Positions 32,665-41,417 of a stretch of DNA of 64,000 bases are shown piece after piece. The notes beneath the pieces are model-generated. The model had not been told where the DNA came from. It made no database searches and saw only the letters and a program-made list of their open reading frames with translations. The translations under genes and the position numbers were made by a program. Location: NCBI RefSeq assembly GCF_019823105.1, contig NZ_CP081958.1, positions 1-64,000 on the forward strand. The letters run 5' to 3'. Numbering within the stretch: position 1 is the first letter of the stretch; the number at the start of each line of letters is the position of its first letter. The DNA comes from Halobaculum magnesiiphilum. GTDB lineage: Archaea; Halobacteriota; Halobacteria; Halobacteriales; Haloferacaceae.

Positions 32665-35007
32665 TCAGCGCACGTCGTCGAGGATCAGCTTCTGCTCGGT
32701 GCGCTTGACCTCGTGTTGCACGTCGCGGACGGCGTCGATGTTCGCGGAGATGCTCGTGACGCCCTGCTCGACGAGGAAGTCGACCATGTCGGGTTTCGAG
32801 CCCGCCTGCCCGCAGATGCTCGTGTCGACGTCGAGCTCGCGGCACGTCTCGATCACGTCGCCGATGAGCGAGAGCACCGCGGGGTGCAGCTCGTCGAAGC
32901 GGTCGGCGACGTTGCCGTTGTTGCGGTCGACCGCGAGCGTGTACTGCGTGAGGTCGTTCGTCCCGAAGGAGGCGAAGTCGATGCCGCAGTCGGCAAGCTC
33001 CTCGATCGCGAGGGCGCTGGCGGGCGTCTCGATCATCACGCCCCAGCGGCGCTTCTCGGTGTCGATGCCGACGGCATCCATGTGCTGCTTGGCCGCCTCC
33101 ACGTCCGCTGCGTCGTTGACGAGGGGAAGCATCAGCTCGACGTTGTCGTAGCCCATCTCGTACAGCCGGGCGAACGCGCGCAGCTCCTGGCGGAACACGT
33201 CCGTCTTGTCGAGCGATCGACGGATGCCTCGCCACCCCATCATCGGGTTGTGCTCGTCGGGCTCGCTCTCGCCGCCCTCCAGCTCGCGGAACTCGTCGGT
33301 CGGCGCGTCGAGCGTCCGCGCGCGGACTGGGCGGGGGTAGAACTCCTCGGCGACCTCGCGGATGCCCTCGACCAGCTCCTCGACGTACGCGTCGGCGCCG
33401 TTGTCGGCGATGTACTTCTCGGGCGTGACGCCAAGCGACAGCACCATGTGCTCGATGCGCAGGAGGCCGACGCCGTCGGCGCCCGTCGCGGCGGCGCGCT
33501 CGGCGGCCTCGGGGATGGAGACGTTCACCTTGACCTCCGTCGCGGTCATCGGCTTGACGGGGGTCTCCGGACGCACGGCCTCCACGGGCTCGTGCTCCTC
33601 CTCGCCGCGCTCCTCGGCGCTGCCCAGCCGGATCGTGCCCTTGTCACCGTCGATGGTGACGACTTGGTCGTCCGAGAGGGCCGTGGTCGCCGAGCCCGTA
33701 CCCACGACCGCGGGGACGCCGAGTTCCCGCGAGACGATGGCGGCGTGGCTGGTCATGCCGCCCTCGTCGGTGACGATGCCGACCGCGCGCTTCATCGCGG
33801 GCACCATGTCCGGCATCGTCATCTCGGTGACGATGAGGTCGCCCTCGCCGACCTGATCGAGGTGGTCGAGCTTCGTGACGATCCGGACCTCCCCGGAGAC
33901 GATCCCGGGCGAGGCGCCGAGCCCGCGCAGGATCACCTCGTCGTCGTCGGCCGTCCCCGTCGCGTTCGCGTTCGATCCCGCGCCGTCCGCGTCGACGCCG
34001 CCGTTCGTCGCGGCCGCCCGCTCCGTGTTCGACGGGGTGGTCCCGGCATCGCCGGTCGAGTCGGAGATCGTCGTGATCGGGCGCGACTGGAGCATGTACA
34101 CCTCGCCCTCGTAGATCGCCCACTCGACGTCCTGGGGGTTCCCGTAGTGGTCCTCGACCCGTCGGCCGAGCTCGACGAGCCGCTCGATCTCGTCGTCGGT
34201 GAGCACGCGCGCCTCGCGTTTCCCCTCGGGCACCTCGCGCTCGACGGTCTCGCCCGTCTCGGCGTCCTTCTCCATCAGGAGCTTCTTGTCGGCGACGGTG
34301 ACCTCGTCGACGGCCGCCGTCTCGCGGTCGACGACGTAGTTGTCGGGGGAGACGGAGCCTGAGACGACGGCCTCGCCGAGCCCCCACGCGGCCTCGATGA
34401 TGATCTCCGGTTCGCCGGTCGAGGGGTGGGAGGTGAACATGACGCCGGACTTCTCGGCGTCGACCATCCGCTGGACGACGACCGCGATGTCGACCTCGCT
34501 GTGCGGGAACCCCTGTCGCTGCCGGTAGTAGATGGCGCGCTGGGAGAACAGCGACGCCCAGCACTCCTTCACGCGTTCCAGGAGCGCCTCCTCGCGAACG
34601 TTGAGGAACGTCTCCTGCTGGCCCGCGAAGGAGGCGTCGGGCAGGTCCTCGGCGGTCGCAGAGGAGCGGACCGCGACGAACGCCTCCTCGCCGTCGCCCA
34701 TCGTCCGGTAGGCCTCGAGGATCTCCTCGCGCACGGACTCTGGGAGTTCCGTCCCGAGAATGAGCTCCCTGGCGGTCTGCTCGGCCGCCCGCAGGGCGGC
34801 GGAGTCCTCGGGGTCGATGTCCATCGCGGCGAACAGCTCCTCGTCGATGCCCGCCTCCTCGATGAACGTGCGGTAGGTGCCCGCGGTCACCACGAACCCC
34901 GGCGGGACCGGCAGGCCGGCGCCGGTCAGCTCCCCCAACGAGGCCCCTTTCCCGCCGACGGTGTCCAGGTCGTCGGCGGAGACGTCGTCCAGCCAAAGTA
35001 CAGCCAT
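32665..35007 (-). CDS. ppsA: Phosphoenolpyruvate synthase
   Basis: 780-residue enzyme converting pyruvate and ATP to PEP in gluconeogenesis. Domains in order: N-terminal ATP-binding domain ([20 protein letters not shown], then [20 protein letters not shown]), a swivelling phosphohistidine domain with [18 protein letters not shown] (catalytic His), and a PEP-utilising TIM barrel ending with [16 protein letters not shown] and [13 protein letters not shown] linker near residues 390-420 is Ala/Asn/Gly-rich. The ATG at 35007 ([20 protein letters not shown]) is the usual start. Confidence 0.95.
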   Translation of the reverse strand: MAVLWLDDVSADDLDTVGGKGASLGELTGAGLPVPPGFVVTAGTYRTFIEEAGIDEELFAAMDIDPEDSAALRAAEQTARELILGTELPESVREEILEAYRTMGDGEEAFVAVRSSATAEDLPDASFAGQQETFLNVREEALLERVKECWASLFSQRAIYYRQRQGFPHSEVDIAVVVQRMVDAEKSGVMFTSHPSTGEPEIIIEAAWGLGEAVVSGSVSPDNYVVDRETAAVDEVTVADKKLLMEKDAETGETVEREVPEGKREARVLTDDEIERLVELGRRVEDHYGNPQDVEWAIYEGEVYMLQSRPITTISDSTGDAGTTPSNTERAAATNGGVDADGAGSNANATGTADDDEVILRGLGASPGIVSGEVRIVTKLDHLDQVGEGDLIVTEMTMPDMVPAMKRAVGIVTDEGGMTSHAAIVSRELGVPAVVGTGSATTALSDDQVVTIDGDKGTIRLGSAEERGEEEHEPVEAVRPETPVKPMTATEVKVNVSIPEAAERAAATGADGVGLLRIEHMVLSLGVTPEKYIADNGADAYVEELVEGIREVAEEFYPRPVRARTLDAPTDEFRELEGGESEPDEHNPMMGWRGIRRSLDKTDVFRQELRAFARLYEMGYDNVELMLPLVNDAADVEAAKQHMDAVGIDTEKRRWGVMIETPASALAIEELADCGIDFASFGTNDLTQYTLAVDRNNGNVADRFDELHPAVLSLIGDVIETCRELDVDTSICGQAGSKPDMVDFLVEQGVTSISANIDAVRDVQHEVKRTEQKLILDDVR

Positions 35008-35297
35008 TTCGTGTTCGGAGGGACCGAGGACTGAACCAAGAAGGTATCGACCGACGCAACGGAGCGAAAGTCTATACTCGGTTCTGAGTACTTCTCGACG
35101 GATCTCGCGGCGTTTCGCGAACGCCCGGACCTGACGCCGTCTCGGCGGTATTGGCGTTCGCCTCGTCGACGCCGGCATCGGGGACGGTGCCGCCCGAACG
35201 ACCTGCGGGCCCCCGGAACGTCGTGACATCTCCAACGAACGGCGTGACCTCCCGAACGAACCGCGGGGTTTTCGACGGGTCGTTCCCGAGAGGGAGT

Positions 35298-35819
35298 GTG
35301 AGCGAGAGCACGGAGCCCGGAGCAGCCGACGACGGGCCGGCCGAGGAGCCGTACCTCGCGGCGGCGGCCGCCGACCGGTGGGACGTGCTCCGGTACGAGG
35401 AGGGGCCGGAGCCGGTCCACCGCGTCGTCCCCGCCGGCGCCGGCTCCGAGGTCGTCACCACCTACGAGCGCCGGGCGCGCTCCCGTCGTCGCCTCGTCCT
35501 GGCGCTCGTTCCGGTCGCGGCCGCCGGGTTGCCCGCCGCGGGCTGGCTCCTCGGCGGAACGCTCGGGATCGCGCTCGGCGCCCTCCTCGCGGCGGTCACG
35601 GCCGCGATCATCGTGCGCCGTCACGTCGCCGAGGACGACGACGGGATGACCGACGTGCCGGAGGTCGTCGACGCCAGCGCGGACGCCGCGACCGCCCGCG
35701 CGTACGGGCTGGAGAACGAGGCGACGATCTCCGACGCCGAGGCGTACCTCGACGCGAACCCCGACGCGGAACCCGACCGTTCGCCCGAGGATGCGCTGGA
35801 GGCGGCACAGGGACGATAA
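35298..35819 (+). CDS. Hypothetical protein with two membrane helices
   Basis: 173-residue protein, probably from GTG at 35298. The acidic cytoplasmic N-terminus (DRWDVLRYEEGPEPVHRVVP) is followed by two close hydrophobic helices (LVLALVPVAAAGLPAAGWLLGG region and IALGALLAAVTAAIIV). The acidic C-terminus ends ISDAEAYLDANPDAEPDRSP and so on. No known domain. An upstream in-frame ATG at 35151 adds a segment of poor composition, so the GTG is preferred. It is divergent from ppsA. Confidence 0.68.
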   Translation: MSESTEPGAADDGPAEEPYLAAAAADRWDVLRYEEGPEPVHRVVPAGAGSEVVTTYERRARSRRRLVLALVPVAAAGLPAAGWLLGGTLGIALGALLAAVTAAIIVRRHVAEDDDGMTDVPEVVDASADAATARAYGLENEATISDAEAYLDANPDAEPDRSPEDALEAAQGR

Positions 35820-35936
35820 TCTCTCCGAATAGTTGCTACATCTTGCGAATTTCTCAAAAAGTACTGTTTTATCGATAACCGCAAGACAGCAAACGGATTC
35901 GGAATAATACTCGGGAGTTCGGTTGTCTCGTGTAAC

Positions 35937-36926
35937 TCAGACCTCGATGATCTCGTCGTCGTCGCTCTCGGGAACCCGGATCCGTCCCTCGAAGGCGGTG
36001 ACCGCGTCGCCGCCGACGATCGGCGCGCCCCCGTCACCGGCGCCGGCGCGCACACGGACGAGTCCCGGCCGATCGACGTAGTGGCCCTGCTCGAACACCA
36101 TCTCGTCGGGCGTTCCCGCGTCGCCGGCGGCGTCATCGCCGCCCGGGACGTTGCTCGTGTCGCCGCCGCTGAACGCGGCGAAGTGATCGAGGTACGCGCC
36201 GCAGGCGCCGCTTGCGGTGCCAGTCACCGGGTCCTCGTCGATGCCGCTGCCAGGGACGAAACACCGACCGTGGACGGTGGAGTCGGCGCCGAGCGCGTCG
36301 AACGTGAACGCGTAGATGCCGGCGGCATCGTGCTCGTCCGCCAGCGCCGCGACCGCGTCGAAGTCCGGCGACATGTCGCCGAGGTGTTCGAGGAAGTTCA
36401 CCGGGACGATGAGGAACGGCAGGCCCGAGGTGGCGTACGCGACGGGGAGTGCGGCGCCCACGTCGCGGAACGCCTCCGGGGTGACGCCGAGCACGTCGCC
36501 GAGGCGGTCGTAGTCGACCTCGATCTCGTACACCGTCGGCGGGTTCTGCGTCATCCACACGCGGCCGTCGTCGGTCACCTCGATCTCGATGACGCCGACG
36601 TTCGTCTCCAGCGAGTGCGTGCCGGCGTCGATCTCGCCCGTCTCGAACAGCCGGGCGTGGGCCGCGATCGTCGCGTGCCCGCACAGGTCGATCTCCGTCG
36701 TCGGCGTGAAGTAGCGGACGCGTCGGTCGGCCTCGCTCGACGACCGAACGAACGCCGTCTCGCTGGCGCCCAACTCGTTGGCGATCGCTCCCATCTGCTC
36801 GTCGTCGAGCCCGTCCGCGTCTGCGACGACGCCCGCGGCGTTGCCGGCCATCGGCTCGGACGTGAACGCGTCGACGAGCGCGGCCTCGCGGCGCGCGTCG
36901 CCGGACCCACCGTCGGATTCGGTCAT
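35937..36926 (-). CDS. PhzF-family isomerase
   Basis: 329-residue diaminopimelate-epimerase-fold protein related to PhzF phenazine biosynthesis isomerases. The N-terminus EAALVDAFTSEPMAGNAAGVV, the active-site Glu in GASETAFV, and DLCGHATIAAH and EDPVTGTASGACG are all in place. No phenazine genes are nearby, so it is likely a general isomerase of unknown substrate. ATG at 36926. Confidence 0.88.
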   Translation of the reverse strand: MTESDGGSGDARREAALVDAFTSEPMAGNAAGVVADADGLDDEQMGAIANELGASETAFVRSSSEADRRVRYFTPTTEIDLCGHATIAAHARLFETGEIDAGTHSLETNVGVIEIEVTDDGRVWMTQNPPTVYEIEVDYDRLGDVLGVTPEAFRDVGAALPVAYATSGLPFLIVPVNFLEHLGDMSPDFDAVAALADEHDAAGIYAFTFDALGADSTVHGRCFVPGSGIDEDPVTGTASGACGAYLDHFAAFSGGDTSNVPGGDDAAGDAGTPDEMVFEQGHYVDRPGLVRVRAGAGDGGAPIVGGDAVTAFEGRIRVPESDDDEIIEV

Positions 36927-37070
36927 GCACCCGTCTCCGGGCGGCCGCGACAAAACACCCCGTGGTTCCGCGGTCGCCGCGTCCTCTCACGCGACCGTGC
37001 ACCGCTAGACTGCAGGTGACTTGTTCGCCCTCGTCAGTCTCCGATCCGGACCGCAGTCGGGCGGTCTCGA

Positions 37071-37586
37071 TCAGTCCAGGGTTCCCGACGCGCCGCCGAG
37101 ATCCAGATGGACGGCGTCGCCCTCATCGGGGAGAACCGGGCCGGCGGCGAGCACGTCGCTGCCGAGGCGCTCGTACACCTCCGCGGAGGGGAGACACGAG
37201 TCCGCGCCGTACAGCTCGGCGCCGCGCTCGGCGGACGTCGAGTGGACGACCGCGCCGAGGCCGACGTGGGCGATGCCGCCCGCGCACATCGGGCACGGCT
37301 CGGTGCTGGTGTACATGACCAGGTCCCGCCGTTGGGCGGGCGAGAACTCCCGGGCGGCGCGGTGGGCGAGCGTCAGTTCGGGGTGGCGTCGCACGTCGTT
37401 CTCGGTGTTGACGGCGTTGCGCTCGGTCATCGTGATCTCGTCGGTGGTCGCGCGCACGAGCACGGACCCGTACGGGTCGTCGCCGCGCTCGGCGGCGCCG
37501 CGGGCCAACTCGATCGCCTCGCGGACGTGGTCCCCGTGGCTGAGGTCGGCGAAGCGGTCCGGCAGGGCTTCGAACGAGGATGCCAT
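37071..37586 (-). CDS. Nucleoside/guanine deaminase-like zinc deaminase
   Basis: 171-residue CMP/dCMP-deaminase superfamily member. The zinc and catalytic residues are H68-P-E70 and PCPMC at 97-101, with the strand order of guanine deaminase/TadA-like enzymes. HPE instead of the common HAE is a variant but keeps both catalytic residues. Substrate is probably a purine base or nucleoside; a tRNA role is less likely without a basic C-terminus. Start ATG at 37586. Confidence 0.84.
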   Translation of the reverse strand: MASSFEALPDRFADLSHGDHVREAIELARGAAERGDDPYGSVLVRATTDEITMTERNAVNTENDVRRHPELTLAHRAAREFSPAQRRDLVMYTSTEPCPMCAGGIAHVGLGAVVHSTSAERGAELYGADSCLPSAEVYERLGSDVLAAGPVLPDEGDAVHLDLGGASGTLD

Positions 37587-37797
37587 ACCCGTGAATGGCC
37601 GCCGACGGAGGTGTAGCTGTCGGCGACACGTCGGTCGCGCGCGACGTCGAGTGCCCGACAGACGCGAGTAACGGATTTCTCCGATCCGGAGAGCAGTCGG
37701 GCGATTCTCCGACGAAAACGCAGCCGATTCGACCGACGCTGCGGGGACGCGAGTCGCGCCCCGACACGACTAAACGGCGCGTCCGACACGGTCAGGT

Positions 37798-38295
37798 ATG
37801 ACCGAGATCCACGAGGGGCAGCGGGTGGCCGTGTTGGCCGACTCGCAGAACCTCTATCACTCCGCACAGAGCGTGTACTCGCGCAACGTCGACTACTCGA
37901 AGATGTTGGAGAAGGCCGTGATGGGCCGGCAACTCACGCGAGCGATCGCGTACGTCATCCGCGCCGATTCCCCCGACGAGGAGTCGTTCTTCGAGGCGCT
38001 TCGCGACATCGGCTTCGAGACGAAGATCAAGGAGATCAAGACGTTCGGCGACGGCTCGAAGAAGGCCGACTGGGACGTGGGGATCAGCCTCGACGCCGTG
38101 ACGCTCGCGGACCACGTCGACACCGTCGTCCTGTGCACCGGCGACGCCGACTTCTCGCGGCTCTGTTCGCACCTCCGCCACGAGGGCGTCCGCGTCGAGG
38201 TCGTCGCCTTCGAGGAGTCGGCGGCGGCCGACCTGAAGGCTGCGGCCGACTCGTTCATCGACATGAGCGAGCGCGAGGACACGTTCCTGCTATGA
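37798..38295 (+). CDS. NYN-domain (PIN-like) ribonuclease, LabA/DUF88-like
   Basis: 165-residue protein of the NYN/PIN-like nuclease superfamily. The acidic active-site residues are in place: D15 in VLADSQNLYHSA, D91 and D93 in KKADWDVGISLDA, and D116/D118 in LCTGDADFSRL. It should bind Mg2+ and cut RNA. It overlaps the PUA-domain gene by 4 nt (ATGA), so the two are probably translated together. A TATA-like element (ctaaacgg) lies about 27 bp upstream of the ATG. Confidence 0.88.
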   Translation: MTEIHEGQRVAVLADSQNLYHSAQSVYSRNVDYSKMLEKAVMGRQLTRAIAYVIRADSPDEESFFEALRDIGFETKIKEIKTFGDGSKKADWDVGISLDAVTLADHVDTVVLCTGDADFSRLCSHLRHEGVRVEVVAFEESAAADLKAAADSFIDMSEREDTFLL

Positions 38296-38765
38296 GCGGC
38301 GACACGACCCTCGACGACCTCCGGTCGGTCGCCGACTACCAGTTCGGCGCCGACGCGGGGGCCGCGCTGTTTCCGGTCGACGAGGACGTGACGGTCCGGC
38401 GGTCGACGAGCGGTCGCCCGCGACAGGTCACCTGCGACGCCGGGCGGATCGTCTCCTACCGGACGGACGGCCGGTTCACCCTCGGCGTCGAGGGCGGCCG
38501 CCGACTCCGATCCGTACTGCCGCACCCCGATTACAGCGTCGTCGTCGGCGACGAGTCGGCGCCGTTCGTGCGCGACGGGAAGAACGTCTTCGCGAAGTTC
38601 GTGAGCGAGGTCGGCGACGCGGTCCGCCCGCGCGACGAGGTGGTGGTCGTCCACGAGGACGGCACCGTGCTCGGCGTCGGCCGGGCGGAGCTGGCCGCGG
38701 CGGAGATGCACGACTTCTCGACGGGGATGGCGGTGAAAGTCCGGTCGGGCGCCGGCCCGGAGTGA
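38292..38765 (+). CDS. PUA-domain RNA-binding protein
   Basis: 157-residue protein. The C-terminal ~75 residues make a PUA domain (SAPFVRDGKNVFAKFVSEVG ... VHEDGTVLGVGRAELAAAEM), as in tRNA-guanine transglycosylases and other RNA-modifying enzymes. The N-terminal half (YQFGADAGAALFPVDEDVTV) is like the pre-PUA domain of archaeosine enzymes, without a catalytic domain. It is coupled by overlap to the NYN nuclease gene, so a shared RNA target is likely (inference). Confidence 0.85.
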   Translation: MSGDTTLDDLRSVADYQFGADAGAALFPVDEDVTVRRSTSGRPRQVTCDAGRIVSYRTDGRFTLGVEGGRRLRSVLPHPDYSVVVGDESAPFVRDGKNVFAKFVSEVGDAVRPRDEVVVVHEDGTVLGVGRAELAAAEMHDFSTGMAVKVRSGAGPE

Positions 38766-38937
38766 CCTGCGCCCGGAGACGGGTTCCCGCGTTCCCCTCT
38801 CGGGGACGTAGTGGCGACCCAAGCACGCGGGTCTCCCGCGTCCGCGGCTGAGGACAGAGTCGGAATAAATGTGTCGGCGGATCGCCCGACTGCGGACCGA
38901 TTCGGAAACGGTGACCCCGGCACGGCTCGGGCCGCCG

Positions 38938-39798
38938 TCACGCGATCAGGAGCGCCAGCCAGCCGACGAGCGCGCCGCCGTTGACGAACGGGAGCCCGGC
39001 GTGGACGCCGCGGACGCGGTGGACGAACACCTGTAGCGCCGCGAGGCCGACGAGCGACCCGAGAAGCGGCGCGGCCGCGGCGAGCGTCCCCGGAGCGGCG
39101 ACCCCGACGCTCGCGGTCAACATCGCCGGGAACAGCGCGTCGCCGGCGCCGAGCAGCGTCGCCGCGGGCGTCCCGCCGCCGGTGACGGTCGCGTTCGCGT
39201 CGTCGTACCGCTCGTCGGTCGGGACGACGAACATCGACGGCACCCGGAGCTCGGCGCTCGCGTCGGCCATGTCGAGCATGTGGCCCGAGCTGTACACCGC
39301 GTAAGCGTCGTAGCCGGCAGCGAGCACCAGCGCCCCGGCGGCGTACGCCGGATCGAGGCTGGCGCCGAACAGCGCGGCGCCGCCGGCGACGCCGACGACC
39401 GCGACCGCGTTGCGGACGGCGGGACGGGGGAGGCGCCACGCGAGCAGCGTTCCGACCGCCGCCGCGACGGCGCCGGCGACGGGGCCGACGAACGCGGAGA
39501 CGGTGAACCACTGGGCGGCGCCCAGCGACGCGAGCATCACCCCGCGCACGAGCCGGCGGCTGGCGCCGTACCGGACGACCGCCAGCGAGAGGACGGTGCC
39601 GACCGCGAGCCCCAGGACCAGCGGGACGAGCGCGTCGCCGCCGCTCCCGTAACTGACGCCCGACCCGGCCAGCCGCGGCGCCGCCGCGAGCGCGAGCAGT
39701 TGGACCGCGAGAAACAGCGCGCCGACGCCGACGGCGCCGCGGACGCGCGGATCCCGGACGGCGGCAGTCAGTCGCCCGGCGTCCGACCGACCCCTCAC
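38938..39798 (-). CDS. Presenilin-like membrane aspartyl protease homologue (second copy)
   Basis: 286-residue polytopic membrane protein. It keeps the presenilin/signal-peptide-peptidase layout: YD at 163-164 in AAGYDAYAVYSSGHML, GxGD as GAGD at 217-220, and a final HAGLPFVNGG in place of the PAL motif. It starts with GTG, overlapping the stop of the upstream presenilin homologue by 4 nt. Overall it is shorter and more Ala-rich than its neighbour but retains both catalytic aspartates. Confidence 0.78.
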   Translation of the reverse strand: MRGRSDAGRLTAAVRDPRVRGAVGVGALFLAVQLLALAAAPRLAGSGVSYGSGGDALVPLVLGLAVGTVLSLAVVRYGASRRLVRGVMLASLGAAQWFTVSAFVGPVAGAVAAAVGTLLAWRLPRPAVRNAVAVVGVAGGAALFGASLDPAYAAGALVLAAGYDAYAVYSSGHMLDMADASAELRVPSMFVVPTDERYDDANATVTGGGTPAATLLGAGDALFPAMLTASVGVAAPGTLAAAAPLLGSLVGLAALQVFVHRVRGVHAGLPFVNGGALVGWLALLIA

Positions 39799-40718
39799 AG
39801 GTACTGCGCCAGCCCGAGCGCCTGGACCAGCGGGACGCCGGCGACGAGCGAGCCGACCAGGTAGCCGCCGATAGCGCCGCCGTTCAACAGCGGGAGTCCC
39901 GCGTGCGGGCGCCCCTTCAGCACCATCCGCAGGAGGACGCCGAGGCCGACGAACGTCCCGACGATGGCGAGCAGCGTCGGCAGCCCCATCGCGGGAACGA
40001 CCGGGAGCCCGAACGCGGGGGCGGGCGACCAGAAGGCCGCCGAGGCGGCCATCACCGCGGGCATCACCGCGTCGCCGAGGCCGATGAAGAACACGTCGCG
40101 CTCGTCCTCGTCGGTGCCCTCGGTGGCGCCCTCGGTCGACCCCTCCGCGAGCAGGGAGTACGACCACTCAAGCGGGATGACGAGCACGACGGGGATGTTG
40201 AGATCGAGCACGCCCTCCGCGAGGTCGAGCATGTGCTCGGTGCCGTACACCGAGATGGCGTCGTACACCGCGAGCACCGTCAGGAGCACGATCGCCGGCA
40301 GGAGGCCGAAGGAGATGCCGAACAGGCCGGCCGCGCCGGCACCCATGAGCGCGCCGGCGGCGTCGATGACGTACCACTCGGGGTACACCAGCAGCGCGAC
40401 GGCGACGAGCCCGGCGGCGGCGACGGCGGCGAGTCCGGGGAGGAACACCGAGAAGACGTACCACGAGAGCATTCCGGAGGAGGCGACGATGACGAGCCGG
40501 ACCGCCCAGTCGAAGTCGTACTTGAACGCCGCGAGCATCAGCGCCGTGACCACGAGGATCGCCCCGAGGTACAGCGCGGAGTTTGTCGGGTTCTGCGGGT
40601 CCTCGACCGTCTGGTAGCCGGCCGCCTCGAACGTGGGCGCCAGCGAGACGGCGCCGACGTGGACGACGAGGAACAACAGCCCCGCGAGGAGGACGCCGCG
40701 GACTGCGCGAGCCTTCAT
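39795..40718 (-). CDS. Presenilin-family intramembrane aspartyl protease (PSH)
   Basis: 307-residue protein with about nine hydrophobic helices. The catalytic Asp153 lies in VLAVYDAISVYGTEHML and Asp216 in FFIGLGDAVMP. The C-terminal HAGLPLLNGG corresponds to the PAL region. Between the catalytic helices lies an acidic loop (GSTEGATEGTDEDERD). It should cleave transmembrane substrates within the membrane. Start ATG at 40718 (MKARAVRGVLLAGLLF). Confidence 0.88.
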   Translation of the reverse strand: MKARAVRGVLLAGLLFLVVHVGAVSLAPTFEAAGYQTVEDPQNPTNSALYLGAILVVTALMLAAFKYDFDWAVRLVIVASSGMLSWYVFSVFLPGLAAVAAAGLVAVALLVYPEWYVIDAAGALMGAGAAGLFGISFGLLPAIVLLTVLAVYDAISVYGTEHMLDLAEGVLDLNIPVVLVIPLEWSYSLLAEGSTEGATEGTDEDERDVFFIGLGDAVMPAVMAASAAFWSPAPAFGLPVVPAMGLPTLLAIVGTFVGLGVLLRMVLKGRPHAGLPLLNGGAIGGYLVGSLVAGVPLVQALGLAQYL

Positions 40719-40978
40719 TGCCCGCCGGTAGGGGTGGCCCGCGTTTGGTGGTTGTGGTTGCGGGCGAGGGGGGACGCCGGTCCGACCGCCCGTTCGCAAA
40801 CGCGACCGCCTCTGTCCGCTGGGCGCGCTCGGACGCCGGGCGCGCCGCCGTACGGGATTCGATATAGCGTGGACGGATTTACGGGCGAGGAGAGGTCGAA
40901 CCGACGAGAGACGTGTTCGATCGGTCGATTTCGGGCAATACGGGCAGTCTCCCTGGTCATTCCTCTGTCTGACGCGGG

Positions 40979-40985
40979 TTTATAC
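40979..40985 (+). promoter_or_regulatory. TATA box of the smc operon
   Basis: The element gtttatac is centred about 26 bp upstream of the ATG at 41008. This predicts a leaderless transcript for the gene preceding smc. Confidence 0.55.
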
Positions 40986-41007
40986 GGATGGACGGCCGTG
41001 CCCGTGT

Positions 41008-41334
41008 ATGGGAAATCGGGTCGATGATCTCGAGGCGCAAGTCGCCGAGCTACAGGCGGCGGTCGACGGACTGACCGAGGAGTTGGTGGAGGCGAAGGAA
41101 CGCATCTCACAGTTGGAGAATGCGACCGAGGTGGAGGAGGAGTCGACCACGAGTCGGAACCCGAACGCGGAGTTCGTGCCCAACGAGTCGGCGACGAACG
41201 GCGCCGGCGACGACGAGCGCGTGATGGCCGACGACGAGAGCGACGCGCAGAAGGCCGCACGCGGAAGCGACGGCGAGGCGGCCGAGGAGTCTGACTCCTC
41301 GGACGACGACTCCGACGACATCATCGTCGCGTAA
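41008..41334 (+). CDS. Coiled-coil acidic protein upstream of smc (DUF7518-like)
   Basis: 108-residue protein. Residues 3-45 form a heptad-rich coiled coil (NRVDDLEAQVAELQAAVDGL ...), followed by a disordered, extremely acidic tail ending DDDSDDIIVA. It is sometimes called bZIP-like on the basis of the coiled coil only; there is no basic DNA-binding region. Its position upstream of smc is, as I recall, conserved in haloarchaea. It may regulate or bind the SMC complex (inference). Confidence 0.75.
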   Translation: MGNRVDDLEAQVAELQAAVDGLTEELVEAKERISQLENATEVEEESTTSRNPNAEFVPNESATNGAGDDERVMADDESDAQKAARGSDGEAAEESDSSDDDSDDIIVA

Positions 41335-41417
41335 CCGCCCCGGTCGCGTAACCGACCTCGCCGGCGTCGCCGAACCGCGGCGGCGCGGCGGGTACCACAC
41401 CACCGTTCCACTCACGC

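Noticed and set aside
35820-35936. AT-rich gap (ctcaaaaagtactgttttat) considered as a small RNA promoter
   Set aside because: Both neighbours converge here and T-rich tracts on each strand are better explained as transcription termination signals.
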